The notes under the pieces are model-generated. The model did not search any database, was not told the DNA's origin, and saw nothing but the letters and a program-made list of their open reading frames with translations. Below are positions 17,703 to 26,529 of a stretch of 64,000 nucleotides of DNA, one piece after another (position 1 is the stretch's first letter; each line of letters starts with the position of its first letter). A program made the translations under genes and the position numbers. The stretch is from assembly GCF_039631355.1 (NCBI RefSeq), contig NZ_JBDIVF010000001.1:372001-436000 (forward strand), given 5' to 3'. The DNA comes from Uliginosibacterium paludis. GTDB taxonomy: Bacteria > Pseudomonadota > Gammaproteobacteria > Burkholderiales > Rhodocyclaceae.

Positions 17703-19113
17703 GTCCGTCTCCTTGCGACGCGTCCTTCTCGAGCGCCGCGCCCTGCAGCGGATGACGCCCTGCCACCGCCGGCTCGCTCGAAGGCGCAGCAGGGGTTTCG
17801 TCATGCTGCGGACCGGCATGCAGCAGCTTCAGCAGGTAGTAGATGCCGGTACCGAACACCACGCAGTACACCATCACGAACAGAAACAGCGACACGCTCA
17901 CCTGCTGGTGCGTGACTGGCGAGATGCCGTTGGCCGTGCGCATCAGCCCGTAGACGACCCAGGGCTGGCGGCCGACTTCGGTCGTGATCCAGCCCGCCAG
18001 CAAGGCCACCAGCCCCGCCGGTCCCATCGCCACCGCACAGCGCAGAAAGGGTCTCGACACATGGATGCGACCGCGCTGGATCAGCCACAGCCCGGCGAAG
18101 GCCAGGAGGATCATCAGGATGCCGAGCCCCACCATTACCCGGAAGCTCCAGAACACGATGGTCGAGTTCGGCCGGTCTTCCGGAGCGAACTGCTTGAGGC
18201 CCGGAATTTCGCCCTCCCAGCTGTGGGTGAGGATCAGGCTGCCCAGATGCGGTATGCGTATCGCATGACGGGTGGTTTCCGCCTGCATGTCGGGCCAGCC
18301 GAAGAGCGTGAGCCCGGTGCCGCCCCGCTCGGTCTCCCAAAGCCCCTCGATCGCCGCGATCTTTGCCGGCTGATGCGTCAGGGTATTAAGCCCCAGCGCA
18401 TCGCCCACCAAAGCCTGCATCGGAGCGAGTGCGCACAGTGCGATGATCGCCATCCGCAGCGAGATCCGCATCGGCCGGTGCTCGCGCTGGCGCAGCAGAT
18501 GCCAGGCTGATGTGGCCGCCACCAGCAGCATCGACGCGATGAACACGGCGAGCGCCATATGCAGGAAGCGGTGCGGAAACGAGGGGTTGAACACGATGGC
18601 CATCCAGTCCTCCGGCACCACGCGGCCCGCCTCGATGCGGTAGCCCGCGGGCGTCTGCATCCAGCTGTTGGACGACAGGATCCAGAACATCGAGATCACC
18701 GTGCCCGCGGCGACCGCCAGCGTCGCCGCAAAATGTGCACGCGCGCCAACCCGCTGCCAGCCGAACAGCATCACGCCCAGAAACCCGGCCTCGAGGAAGA
18801 AGGCGCTCAGCACCTCGTAGGTGAGCAGCGGGCCGGTGATGCTGCCGGCAAAGTTAGAGAACGCGCTCCAGTTGGTGCCGAACTGATAACTCATCACCAC
18901 GCCCGACACCACGCCCATCGCGAAGCACAGCGCGAACACGCGGGTCCAGTAGCGGCAGAGCGCGAGATACACCGGGTCTCCGGTCTTGAGCCACAGCCCT
19001 TCGAGCACCGCGATGAAGCTCGCGAGCCCGATCGTGATCGCCGGAAAAACGATGTGGAAGGACACCGTGAAGGCGAACTGGATCCGCGCGAGATCAAGCG
19101 TGGAGAAATCCAT
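17695..19113 (-). CDS. cioA: Cyanide-insensitive bd-type quinol oxidase subunit I (CioA/CydA)
   Basis: A 472-residue polytopic protein beginning MDFSTLDLARIQFAF, with the conserved haem-b595 ligand region near the N-terminus (FTVSFHIVFP), GWQRVGARAHF and the quinol-loop segments. The Q-loop between helices VI and VII is short, as in CioA rather than E. coli CydA, and no third ABC transporter gene (cydDC) is nearby. The start at 19113 was chosen because the family N-terminus begins there; the open frame upstream to 19305 is not conserved. The operon order is cioA-cioB-DUF2474. It supports respiration at low oxygen or under cyanide. Confidence 0.92.
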   Translation of the reverse strand: MDFSTLDLARIQFAFTVSFHIVFPAITIGLASFIAVLEGLWLKTGDPVYLALCRYWTRVFALCFAMGVVSGVVMSYQFGTNWSAFSNFAGSITGPLLTYEVLSAFFLEAGFLGVMLFGWQRVGARAHFAATLAVAAGTVISMFWILSSNSWMQTPAGYRIEAGRVVPEDWMAIVFNPSFPHRFLHMALAVFIASMLLVAATSAWHLLRQREHRPMRISLRMAIIALCALAPMQALVGDALGLNTLTHQPAKIAAIEGLWETERGGTGLTLFGWPDMQAETTRHAIRIPHLGSLILTHSWEGEIPGLKQFAPEDRPNSTIVFWSFRVMVGLGILMILLAFAGLWLIQRGRIHVSRPFLRCAVAMGPAGLVALLAGWITTEVGRQPWVVYGLMRTANGISPVTHQQVSVSLFLFVMVYCVVFGTGIYYLLKLLHAGPQHDETPAAPSSEPAVAGRHPLQGAALEKDASQGDGHA

Positions 19114-19408
19114 CACCGCGCGCTCCGCGTGGCGGGCTCGGCGCACCAGGGCGCACACTGTGAAAGGCTCACCGCAAACTCCTCTGCCCGGGGCCGCGCG
19201 CCCGGGGCACCGGGCAGGCATCAGGCATCCGCTGGGCAGCGTGCCTGACGCCCCGGGGCCGGCAAGCCGCGTGCCCGCCGGCAGCCGGGCAGCCCCGTCT
19301 GCCATCAGGTGAGGTGCAGCGCCAGGCGACGAGGAAAGGGAGGACAGATCGCCCGGCCGATGATTCTGGCGGCACCGGCAGCGCGTTCAGGATCGCGCCG
19401 CCTGCGCT

Positions 19409-19594
19409 TCAGGCGGGTTTGGCCGGGGCGGGTGTGCCGACCGGCTCGGGAGCCAGTGCGGCGCCAGGATCTTCTTCGCCCGCCACCGACTCGGTCGCCA
19501 GATCGATGGGGTCTTCGCTGGCCGGCGGCTTGCCGGTGTCGTGTTGCCGGCCGGGGCGGGGCGTGGATTCGGGGCGGGGTGGTGAATGTGTCAT
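19409..19594 (-). CDS. 61-residue Pro-rich acidic protein, unknown
   Basis: Minus-strand ATG 19594 has AAGGAG five to six bases upstream. The 61-residue product is almost entirely Pro, Ala, Glu, Asp, Ser and Thr (starting MTHSPPRPESTPRPGRQHD) and must be disordered. It ends before the cioA leader. Short proteins of this composition occur in many proteobacteria without known function. Confidence 0.5.
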   Translation of the reverse strand: MTHSPPRPESTPRPGRQHDTGKPPASEDPIDLATESVAGEEDPGAALAPEPVGTPAPAKPA

Positions 19595-19688
19595 GTCGGC
19601 TCCTTGGTGTCCGCAGGCCCCGCCGGACCAGCGGGATCTTTCAGCATAGCGGTCCGGCCGGACGGCTGCGCCAGCGGATCCGGCGCCT

Positions 19689-20036
19689 TCAGCGCAGTGC
19701 GGCAAGCAGCGCGACCAGGGCCTCGCGGCTGTCACCGAGCCGGGCAATGCGTTCATCGAGTTCGGTGAGTGTCTGCTGCAGGCGCTCGCGCAGCGCCGGG
19801 CAGGCCCTGAAGGCGGTCGTACTCCCCTCGGCACAGGGCAGCAGGGTCGCAAGGCGATCGAGCCGCAAGCCGGCCGCGTTCAGGGCGAGGATGCGGCGCA
19901 CGATGACGCCAGCATCTTCGCCATAGCAGCGGTAACCCGCTGCGGTCCGGGCCGGCGCGAGCAGACCGAGCGACTCGTAATGTCGGAGCATGCGGACGCT
20001 CACCCCGGTGCGCTTCGACAACTCCCCGATCCTCAT
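19689..20036 (-). CDS. MerR-family transcriptional regulator
   Basis: A 115-residue regulator. The N-terminus MRIGELSKRTGVSVRMLRHY is the MerR helix-turn-helix, with the following wing (GYRCYGEDA) and a C-terminal dimerisation helix. It has one Cys in the effector part (LLPCAEG), too few for a typical metal or SoxR-type cluster, so an organic ligand is more likely. ATG 20036 gives the family start; upstream codons in the same frame are not MerR-like. It is divergent to the EthD gene at 20135, with a palindromic operator between them. Confidence 0.88.
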   Translation of the reverse strand: MRIGELSKRTGVSVRMLRHYESLGLLAPARTAAGYRCYGEDAGVIVRRILALNAAGLRLDRLATLLPCAEGSTTAFRACPALRERLQQTLTELDERIARLGDSREALVALLAALR

Positions 20037-20073
20037 CTCCCGCCCCTCCCCCTGTCCTCCTGCCGGCGCGGGC

Positions 20074-20096
20074 TTGACCCTCACACCGGTGTCAGG
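20074..20096 (+). promoter_or_regulatory. MerR-type operator and -35 element in front of the EthD gene
   Basis: CCTCACACCGGTGTCAGG (20079-20096) is palindromic except at one symmetric pair, and starts within the -35 hexamer TTGACC (20074-20079). MerR proteins bind such palindromes in over-long spacers; the -10 would begin 19 or 20 bases later around 20099, although its match to TATAAT is poor. Confidence 0.6.
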
Positions 20097-20134
20097 CTCC
20101 AGCATGCACGCTCTTCCTCGCAGGAGCCACGCCA

Positions 20135-20518
20135 ATGATCAAACTCGTGATGTGTGTCCGCCGCCAGCCTCAACTGAGCCGCGAAGCCTTCGACCAGTAC
20201 TGGATCGGCACGCATGCCGGCCTGGTCCGCCAGCATGCCGCCACCCTGCGCATCGTGCGCTATGTGCAGAATCCGCCCCTGCCCCGGCCCGAAGTGCAGC
20301 AGGCCCTGCAGAGCGCGCGGGGCACGCTGCCGGCGGACTTCGACGGCTTCGGCGAGCTGTGGTGGGCATGCTCGCTCGAAGAACTTGCCGCGCTGCGGCA
20401 AAGCCCGGAAGGCGCGGCCGCCCTGCCCGTGCTGATGGACGACGAACGCCGCTTCGTCGACCTCTCTCGCTCGCTGCTGTGGTATGCCACCGAGCGCGAA
20501 ATCATTCCGGCGTCATGA
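20135..20518 (+). CDS. EthD-domain protein
   Basis: A 127-residue protein beginning MIKLVMCVRRQPQLSREAF, with YWIGTHAGLVRQH near residue 30, the pattern of EthD dimeric alpha-beta barrels (YW..H..L). Members assist degradation pathways or act as small dehydratase-like enzymes; the substrate here is unknown. GGAG precedes the ATG. Divergent orientation with a MerR regulator and the operator between them suggests it is the inducible target of that regulator. Confidence 0.8.
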   Translation: MIKLVMCVRRQPQLSREAFDQYWIGTHAGLVRQHAATLRIVRYVQNPPLPRPEVQQALQSARGTLPADFDGFGELWWACSLEELAALRQSPEGAAALPVLMDDERRFVDLSRSLLWYATEREIIPAS

Positions 20519-20652
20519 GCCCGCCACAGCATGGCTGACACGGCAGGCCACCGGTCGGGCGGCGCAGGCAGCCAGACGTCAGCAGCGGCTGACAGCGCCG
20601 GGCGGCGGCCGACCTATCATGCAGCCATCCCCGACTCCTCAGCAAAGGCCGC

Positions 20653-22068
20653 ATGATGAACCGATGCTCACTCTGGCTCGTGACACTTGCCCTCGGCGCC
20701 TGTGCCAGCCTGCCGCGCCCGGCACCCCGTCCCGCCGGCAGCCTGCCCGGTACGCTGGCCACCCGGGTCGAAGTGCGTCAGCGCCCCGGCGGCCCGGTCA
20801 GCCTGCAAACTGCCGATGTGCTGGACCCGGCTCGCGTGCCCCGTCTGCCCGCCGACCGTGTTGACGAATGGGGCGGGACGCTGGAGCTGCCGGCCGAGCG
20901 GAGTAGCGGATTCTTCCGCCTGCAGAAGACCGGCGCGCGCTGGTGGCTGATCGATCCGCAGGGTCAGCCTTTCATCCATGTCGGCGTGGTGGATGTGCGC
21001 CCCGGCACATCGGAGGCGGCCCGCGCGGCCTTCGCCAATCGCTTCGACTCGATGCAGACCTGGGCGCAGCAGAGTGCGCAATGGCTGCGCGATCAGGGCT
21101 TCAACGGCACCGGCGCCTGGTCAGACAGCACGCAGCTGGGCCGCAGCGGACCGAAACTCGCGCAGGCGCGGATCGTGAATTTCATGAGCGACTTCGCCAA
21201 ATCACAAGGCAGTACGCATGTGGTACCGGGCCACACCGCTTACCGCTCGGACGCGATTCCGGTATTCGATCCGGGCTTCGAAACCTTCGCCAACGACTAT
21301 GCCCGCCGGTTGAGCCCGGAGGCGGACAACCCCGCCGTGCTGGGCTGGTTTTCCGACAACGAGTTGCCACTGGGCGAACGCACGCTCGACAACTTCCTGA
21401 AGCTGCCCGCCGGCGACCCGAACCTTGCCGCCGCCCGCGCCTGGCTGGCCGCGCGCCAGCAGCGGCGCGAGCCGGACCTCTCCGCGATCACGCAGGAAGA
21501 CCGCCTGCGCTGGGCGGGTCATGTATATGACACCTATGCCGGCATCGTCAGCCGGGCGATCCGCCATGCCGACCCGAATCACCTCTACCTCGGCTCGCGC
21601 TTTCATGGCGCCGAGCTGCGCAATCCGCATGTATTCGAAGCCGCCGGCCGGCATCTGGACGCGATCTCGATCAACTACTACCGCACCTGGACGCCGGACG
21701 CGGCCCTCATGGCGAACTGGGCGGCATGGTCGGGCCGGCCGCTGCTGATCACCGAGTGGTATGTGAAAGGCGAGGACAGCGGGCTGCCCAACTCCACCGG
21801 CGCCGGCTGGGTGGTGCCGGACCAGGCCGCCCGCGGCGCCTTCTACCAGCACTTCGCCCTGCATCTGATGGCCAGCCGCATGGTGGTGGGCTGGCACTGG
21901 TTCCGCTACCTCGACAATGACCCCGCCGACCCGAAGGCCGAGCCCTCGAACCTGGATGCCAACAAGGGTTTCTTCGACCTGGCCTACCGGCCCTACCCGG
22001 CGCTGACAGAAGCCGCGCGCAGCGTGAACCTGCACAAGTACGCGCTGATCCGGGCACTCGATCGCTGA
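20653..22068 (+). CDS. Lipoprotein glycoside hydrolase of clan GH-A (agarase-like)
   Basis: A 471-residue protein with lipobox LGAC (Cys17). After a linker to about residue 65 it has a (beta/alpha)8-type domain: WWLIDPQGQPFIHVG, the acid/base candidate Glu237 in FSDNELPLG, and the nucleophile candidate Glu368 in LLITEWYVKG. The spacing and the NEL and ITEW motifs resemble beta-agarases and related galactan-active enzymes (GH50-like), but the true substrate is uncertain. It is likely exposed at the outer membrane. Standing alone, it does not lie in a recognisable agar-utilisation cluster. Confidence 0.7.
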   Translation: MMNRCSLWLVTLALGACASLPRPAPRPAGSLPGTLATRVEVRQRPGGPVSLQTADVLDPARVPRLPADRVDEWGGTLELPAERSSGFFRLQKTGARWWLIDPQGQPFIHVGVVDVRPGTSEAARAAFANRFDSMQTWAQQSAQWLRDQGFNGTGAWSDSTQLGRSGPKLAQARIVNFMSDFAKSQGSTHVVPGHTAYRSDAIPVFDPGFETFANDYARRLSPEADNPAVLGWFSDNELPLGERTLDNFLKLPAGDPNLAAARAWLAARQQRREPDLSAITQEDRLRWAGHVYDTYAGIVSRAIRHADPNHLYLGSRFHGAELRNPHVFEAAGRHLDAISINYYRTWTPDAALMANWAAWSGRPLLITEWYVKGEDSGLPNSTGAGWVVPDQAARGAFYQHFALHLMASRMVVGWHWFRYLDNDPADPKAEPSNLDANKGFFDLAYRPYPALTEAARSVNLHKYALIRALDR

Positions 22069-22093
22069 GCGGACCGGGCCCGCGACGCGGCGC

Positions 22094-24700
22094 TCAGCCG
22101 CCCTCGGGGTCACGCATCTGCCCGCCCCGGTCGAGAAACACCAGGCGGTTCTTGCCGCTGCGCTTGGCCCTGTACATGGCCTGGTCGGCCCCGGCGAGCA
22201 GGCCTTCAGCATCTTCGACTTCGTCCTGCGGAAAAAGGCTGACGCCGATGCTGGCCGACACCTGGAGCAGGATGTCGTCAATCAGAAAGGGGCGCGAGGC
22301 TTCGGCCAGCACACGTTCGAGCACATGCAGGATGTCGGCCTGCTTCGCCTGATCCGGCAGCAGGATCACGAACTCGTCCCCACCCAGACGCGCCAGGGTA
22401 TCGCCCTGACGCAGCACCTGCGCAAGCCGCGACGCCATGCTCACCAGCAGCCGGTCGCCCATCGCATGGCCGTGCCGGTCATTGACCGCCTTGAAGCCAT
22501 CCAGATCGAGATAGGCCAGGGCGAGCGCGCGCCCGCGCTGGCGCGCTTCCGCCATCGCCGCCGCGAGCCGGGTGGCAAGCAGCGCGCGGTTCGGCAGCCC
22601 GGTGAGGCTGTCGGTATTCGCCAGGTCCTGCAGCGCGCGCTCGTTTTCCTTGAGCGAGGAAATATCCGAGAAGAGCGCGACGTGGTGAGTCACCTTGCCC
22701 GCCTCGTCGCGCACCACGCTGAGCGTGAGCTGCTGGGGATAGCGTCTGCCGTCGCGATGGCGGACCATGATCTGGTCGCGCCAGAATCCATGCCGGTGAA
22801 GCGTACGGATGATCTCGGCAAAACGCGCATCGCTGGTGTCCTCCGCCGAGAAGAGGCGGTCATTGCGACCGATGAGCTCGGCGCGCCGGTAACCCATGAT
22901 CTCGCAGAGCGCGTCATTGACTTCCTGCACCGTGCCGTCGGGCGTGGTGATCGCAATGCCCTCGGCGGCATGATGAAAAGCTTCCGAATAGAGCCGCAGG
23001 CGGGCTTCGGCGCGCTTGCGCCCGGAGATGTCGCGCACCGTGCCGAAGCGGAACTTCTCGCCGCTCCACGCTACGCCACAGGCCCCGATCTCCACGTCGA
23101 ACTCGCTGCCGTCGCGCCGCCGGTGACGGGACTCGATCAGCAGATGATCCGCCCCGCCCGCGCCGACAATGCGCCGCAGCTCCTCTGGCGGAAAACGCGC
23201 ATCCCAGTCCGTCACGTTGAGGCGCAGCATTTCTTCGTCGCTGTAGCCCAGCATGTCGCGAAAGGCGGAGTTGTATTCGATCAGGTCACCGTTGAGCCGC
23301 ATCAGGAAAATGCCGTCACGCGTGCGCTCCAGCGCCAGCTGGTAGCGCTCCACCTCCCGCTCCAGCAGCTTCTGCTGCTGCATGAGTTCGGACACGTCAC
23401 GGCACAGCACGAAGCGGGCCGGCAGGCCATTCCACTTGCCGGCCATGAGGCGGAGCTCGACCGGCAGCATCTCGTCGTGGTCGCTTTTCAGCGCGCAAGG
23501 GCAGCCGGTATCCTGCGCCAGCGCCGCAGCGCGTTCCAGCACGCCGGCGTCCGCGTCATCAAGCAGGGAGGCAAAGGGCTGCTGCAGGAGGGTGCTGGCC
23601 CGCATGCCGAGGCGGTGCCGCGCACTCCGGTTGAAGTGAATGACCCGACCCTGATCATCGAGCACGAACAGGAAGTCACTGACCGCGTCGAAGAGCGCGC
23701 GGAAGTTCCGCTCGCGGCGGCCCAGCGCATGCGCACCGAAAGACAGCATCGCGATCAGCAGGATGTTGATGCCGCTGTCGGCCATCGCATGCCACAACCA
23801 GCGATCGAGAATCTCGGCACGCGAGCGCGAGGCCGCCACATAGAAGGGATAGGTTTCCAGCCGGTGATAGGCCGTCACCCGCGTGACCCCATCGACCGGC
23901 GAACGCAGTTCGGGCAGCAAGCCCTTGCGACTGCCCGCCCGAAGCTCGTCCGCCAGCCGGTAGGCAACGCCACGATCCAGCGTGCCCTCCTGGGGCGGCA
24001 CGCGCACGAGCAACCGGGTGTCGTCGCTGCGGCGCAGGGCAATCACGCTGCCGTCGGCCGGGCGCACCGCTTCGAACAGCCCGGCCACCCGATCGAGCCG
24101 GATCACCGCGGCCACCTGCGCAATCACTTCGCCATCGGCCGCGCGCACCGGCAAGGCAGCCACCAGCATCGGCTGGTCCCGGGTCATCAGCACGCCGGAA
24201 AACCACAGCACATCGTCCGGCGATTCTCCGAGTTTCCGTAGCACCTCACCAACGGCCTGGCCGACAGCCTCTCCGCGCACGCGCACCAGAGGCTCGCCCT
24301 TCGCATCGGTCACCATCATGTCGGCAAGTTCGTCGAAGGAAGCCACGCACTGGGCAAGACCGGTGCGTGCCCATTCCTGCAGGCTCAGGCTGTGGTCAGT
24401 GCGATCCGCGAGACGCGGCAGCACCGGCCCCACACCCTGCAGGCTCTGGCGCGTGCTGCGGGTGCAGGCGTCAATCGGGCGCAGGGTCGCGTCCAGCCGG
24501 GAAGCCAGCGTTGCCGACAGGCCGCTCAGGCTGTCGGCCGCCTCTTCCAGCGCATGCTCATGCGATGACCACAGATGCACCACGCTCTGCAGGATCAGGC
24601 AGGCAATCCCGAGGCCCATGACGAGCGAGAGCACGCCGGCAGGCGCCAGACGGGCGGACAGCAGGCGGCGGATGGGCTTCGGGGGCGCGGACATGGGCAC
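22094..24700 (-). CDS. Membrane diguanylate cyclase with periplasmic sensor and PAS domains
   Basis: An 868-residue protein. An N-terminal membrane helix (about 17-40) and a second near 300 enclose a periplasmic Cache-like sensor. Then come three PAS/PAC modules (DAVSDFLFVLDDQGRVIHFN, ALERTRDGIFLMRLNGDLIE, AEGIAITTPDGTVQEVND) and a GGDEF domain with the intact motif LARLGGDEFVILL near residue 772. It should make cyclic di-GMP in response to an external ligand and redox or small-molecule cues. No EAL domain follows. It is convergent with the agarase-like gene, 25 bases apart. Confidence 0.9.
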   Translation of the reverse strand: MPMSAPPKPIRRLLSARLAPAGVLSLVMGLGIACLILQSVVHLWSSHEHALEEAADSLSGLSATLASRLDATLRPIDACTRSTRQSLQGVGPVLPRLADRTDHSLSLQEWARTGLAQCVASFDELADMMVTDAKGEPLVRVRGEAVGQAVGEVLRKLGESPDDVLWFSGVLMTRDQPMLVAALPVRAADGEVIAQVAAVIRLDRVAGLFEAVRPADGSVIALRRSDDTRLLVRVPPQEGTLDRGVAYRLADELRAGSRKGLLPELRSPVDGVTRVTAYHRLETYPFYVAASRSRAEILDRWLWHAMADSGINILLIAMLSFGAHALGRRERNFRALFDAVSDFLFVLDDQGRVIHFNRSARHRLGMRASTLLQQPFASLLDDADAGVLERAAALAQDTGCPCALKSDHDEMLPVELRLMAGKWNGLPARFVLCRDVSELMQQQKLLEREVERYQLALERTRDGIFLMRLNGDLIEYNSAFRDMLGYSDEEMLRLNVTDWDARFPPEELRRIVGAGGADHLLIESRHRRRDGSEFDVEIGACGVAWSGEKFRFGTVRDISGRKRAEARLRLYSEAFHHAAEGIAITTPDGTVQEVNDALCEIMGYRRAELIGRNDRLFSAEDTSDARFAEIIRTLHRHGFWRDQIMVRHRDGRRYPQQLTLSVVRDEAGKVTHHVALFSDISSLKENERALQDLANTDSLTGLPNRALLATRLAAAMAEARQRGRALALAYLDLDGFKAVNDRHGHAMGDRLLVSMASRLAQVLRQGDTLARLGGDEFVILLPDQAKQADILHVLERVLAEASRPFLIDDILLQVSASIGVSLFPQDEVEDAEGLLAGADQAMYRAKRSGKNRLVFLDRGGQMRDPEGG

Positions 24701-24901
24701 AGCAGGCGCAGGAGGCAGACATTGCGGGATTCTTCGGATTTCCGGCGCCGGACTTGAGTCGGGGTTTGCCGGGGCATGCCTGGTCCGGGCCGGTCCGGCA
24801 GCACTGAGCCGGCCGCAAACGCCCCTGCAGACAGCCCGATCATCTGGCTGTCATGACGCTCGCGTAAAAGGACGGGTTTTCCACTACGAGGAGAATCCGT
24901 G

Positions 24902-26248
24902 ATGCGTTCCGCCCTGTTCCTGATCCTGGCCGGCCTCGCGCTGCCTGCCTGTGCCGATGAGCCGGTGGCCTACCCGGCCACGCTTGCCGGTCACCTGGTC
25001 ATGCCGGCGCAGCGTTTCATCGCGGCACCGGCCGATGCACCGGCCGACCTTCGCGTCAGCGGCAAATTCACCACCGGCGTGCGCGTCGAAAAGCCTGGCA
25101 GCGTGGAGGGCAAATCCGGTGGCCGCCCGACCGGCGTCTCCCTGCCCTTCAAGGGCCAGCCGGTGCAGGGGCATTCCGGCATCCGCCACATGAAGGATGG
25201 CAGCTACTGGGTGCTGACCGACAACGGCTTCGGCGCAAAGGCCAACTCGCCCGACAGCATGCTCTACCTCAATCACTACCGCTTCGACTTTGCCGCCAAC
25301 AAGGCCGTGCATCTCAAGACGGTATTCCTGCACGACCCGGACCGGCGAATCCCCTTCCGCATCGTGCATGAAGACACGAAGACGCGTTACCTCACCGGCT
25401 CCGATCTGGATACCGAAAGCTTCCAGTTCGCCGGTGGCGCCTTGTGGATCGGCGACGAATTCGGGCCCTGGCTGGTGAAGGCCGATCTCTCCGGCAGGGT
25501 GCTGGCGGTGTTCGACACCCTGGTCGAGGGCAAGCCGGTGCGCTCGCCCGACAATCCCGCAGTCAGCTCGCCCGGAGCGCCGAACCAGACCCCGAGCTTC
25601 GAGGTGCGACGCTCCAAGGGCTTCGAAGGCATGGCGTCCTCGCCCGATGGCTCGAAGCTCTACGCGCTGCTGGAAGGCGCGCTGTGGAATGCCGAGGCGA
25701 AGGACTACGAGAAACTTGAGGGCCGCGAGTACCTGCGCATCCTGGAGTTCGATGTGGCAAGCGAACGCTGGACGGGCCGCCACTGGAAATATCCGCTGGA
25801 ACAGAACGGTTTCGCGATCGGTGACTTCAACATGATCGACGCTACGACCGGCCTCGTCATCGAGCGCGACAACGCCGAAGGCACGCTCACCCGCGCCTGC
25901 CCGGCGGATGCGACAGACACCAGCCGGTGCTTCAGGGAGCCGGCGAAGTTCAAGCGTGTCTACAAGATCGAGCTCACTGACGCGAACGCCGGCGGCCCGG
26001 TGCGCAAGATCGGCTACCTCGACCTGATGGCGATTGCGGACCCGAAGCATCTGGCGCGCAAGCCGCTCGATAGCGGCGTGCTGAGCTTCCCCTTCTTCAC
26101 GATCGAGAACGTGGACGTGGTGGATGCCGATCACCTCATCGTCGGCAACGACAACAACCTGCCCTTCTCCAGCAGCCGCGAGCCGAACAGGGCGGATGAC
26201 AACGAGTTCGTGCTGATCGAGGCGAAGGACTTCCTGCGCGCGCGCTGA
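24902..26248 (+). CDS. Exported phytase-like esterase (esterase-like activity of phytase family)
   Basis: A 448-residue protein with a Sec signal peptide (LAGLALPACADE). The rest is a beta-propeller-like fold with SGIRHMKDGSYWVLTDNGFG, WIGDEFGPWL, GFEGMASSPDGSKLY and DNNLPFS, typical of the phytase-like esterase family. AGGAG lies before both GTG 24899 and ATG 24902; the ATG has the better spacing. Its natural substrate is uncertain: phosphate esters or other esters. It is divergent to the diguanylate cyclase gene. Confidence 0.8.
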   Translation: MRSALFLILAGLALPACADEPVAYPATLAGHLVMPAQRFIAAPADAPADLRVSGKFTTGVRVEKPGSVEGKSGGRPTGVSLPFKGQPVQGHSGIRHMKDGSYWVLTDNGFGAKANSPDSMLYLNHYRFDFAANKAVHLKTVFLHDPDRRIPFRIVHEDTKTRYLTGSDLDTESFQFAGGALWIGDEFGPWLVKADLSGRVLAVFDTLVEGKPVRSPDNPAVSSPGAPNQTPSFEVRRSKGFEGMASSPDGSKLYALLEGALWNAEAKDYEKLEGREYLRILEFDVASERWTGRHWKYPLEQNGFAIGDFNMIDATTGLVIERDNAEGTLTRACPADATDTSRCFREPAKFKRVYKIELTDANAGGPVRKIGYLDLMAIADPKHLARKPLDSGVLSFPFFTIENVDVVDADHLIVGNDNNLPFSSSREPNRADDNEFVLIEAKDFLRAR

Positions 26249-26529
26249 GCGGGTGTCAGCCCCCGGCCGCCAACATGGCAGCTGGGGGCCTGCTGCACGA
26301 AACGCCTGCCCTGCCTCAAAGGGCGGGACTCACTTTTCAAGCTTCTGTCATTTCTGCCGATCCGCTTGCCACTCGTCCGCCGCTATGCCGGATGCATCGG
26401 CTGTCACACGGGATTACCGGCGCCAGCCCCCAGGATACCGCCACGCCCGGACCAACGCATGGCGCGTCACAGGTGTGCAACACGACACACCGGAGCGCTG
26501 ACCGGGAGATTCCTGGAGATCGAGAGAAC

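Noticed and set aside
22325..24241. Plus-strand open frame of 638 codons opposite the diguanylate cyclase
   Set aside because: Composition (His/Arg/Gln rich) is what GC-rich antisense produces. The minus-strand gene has complete PAS and GGDEF motifs.
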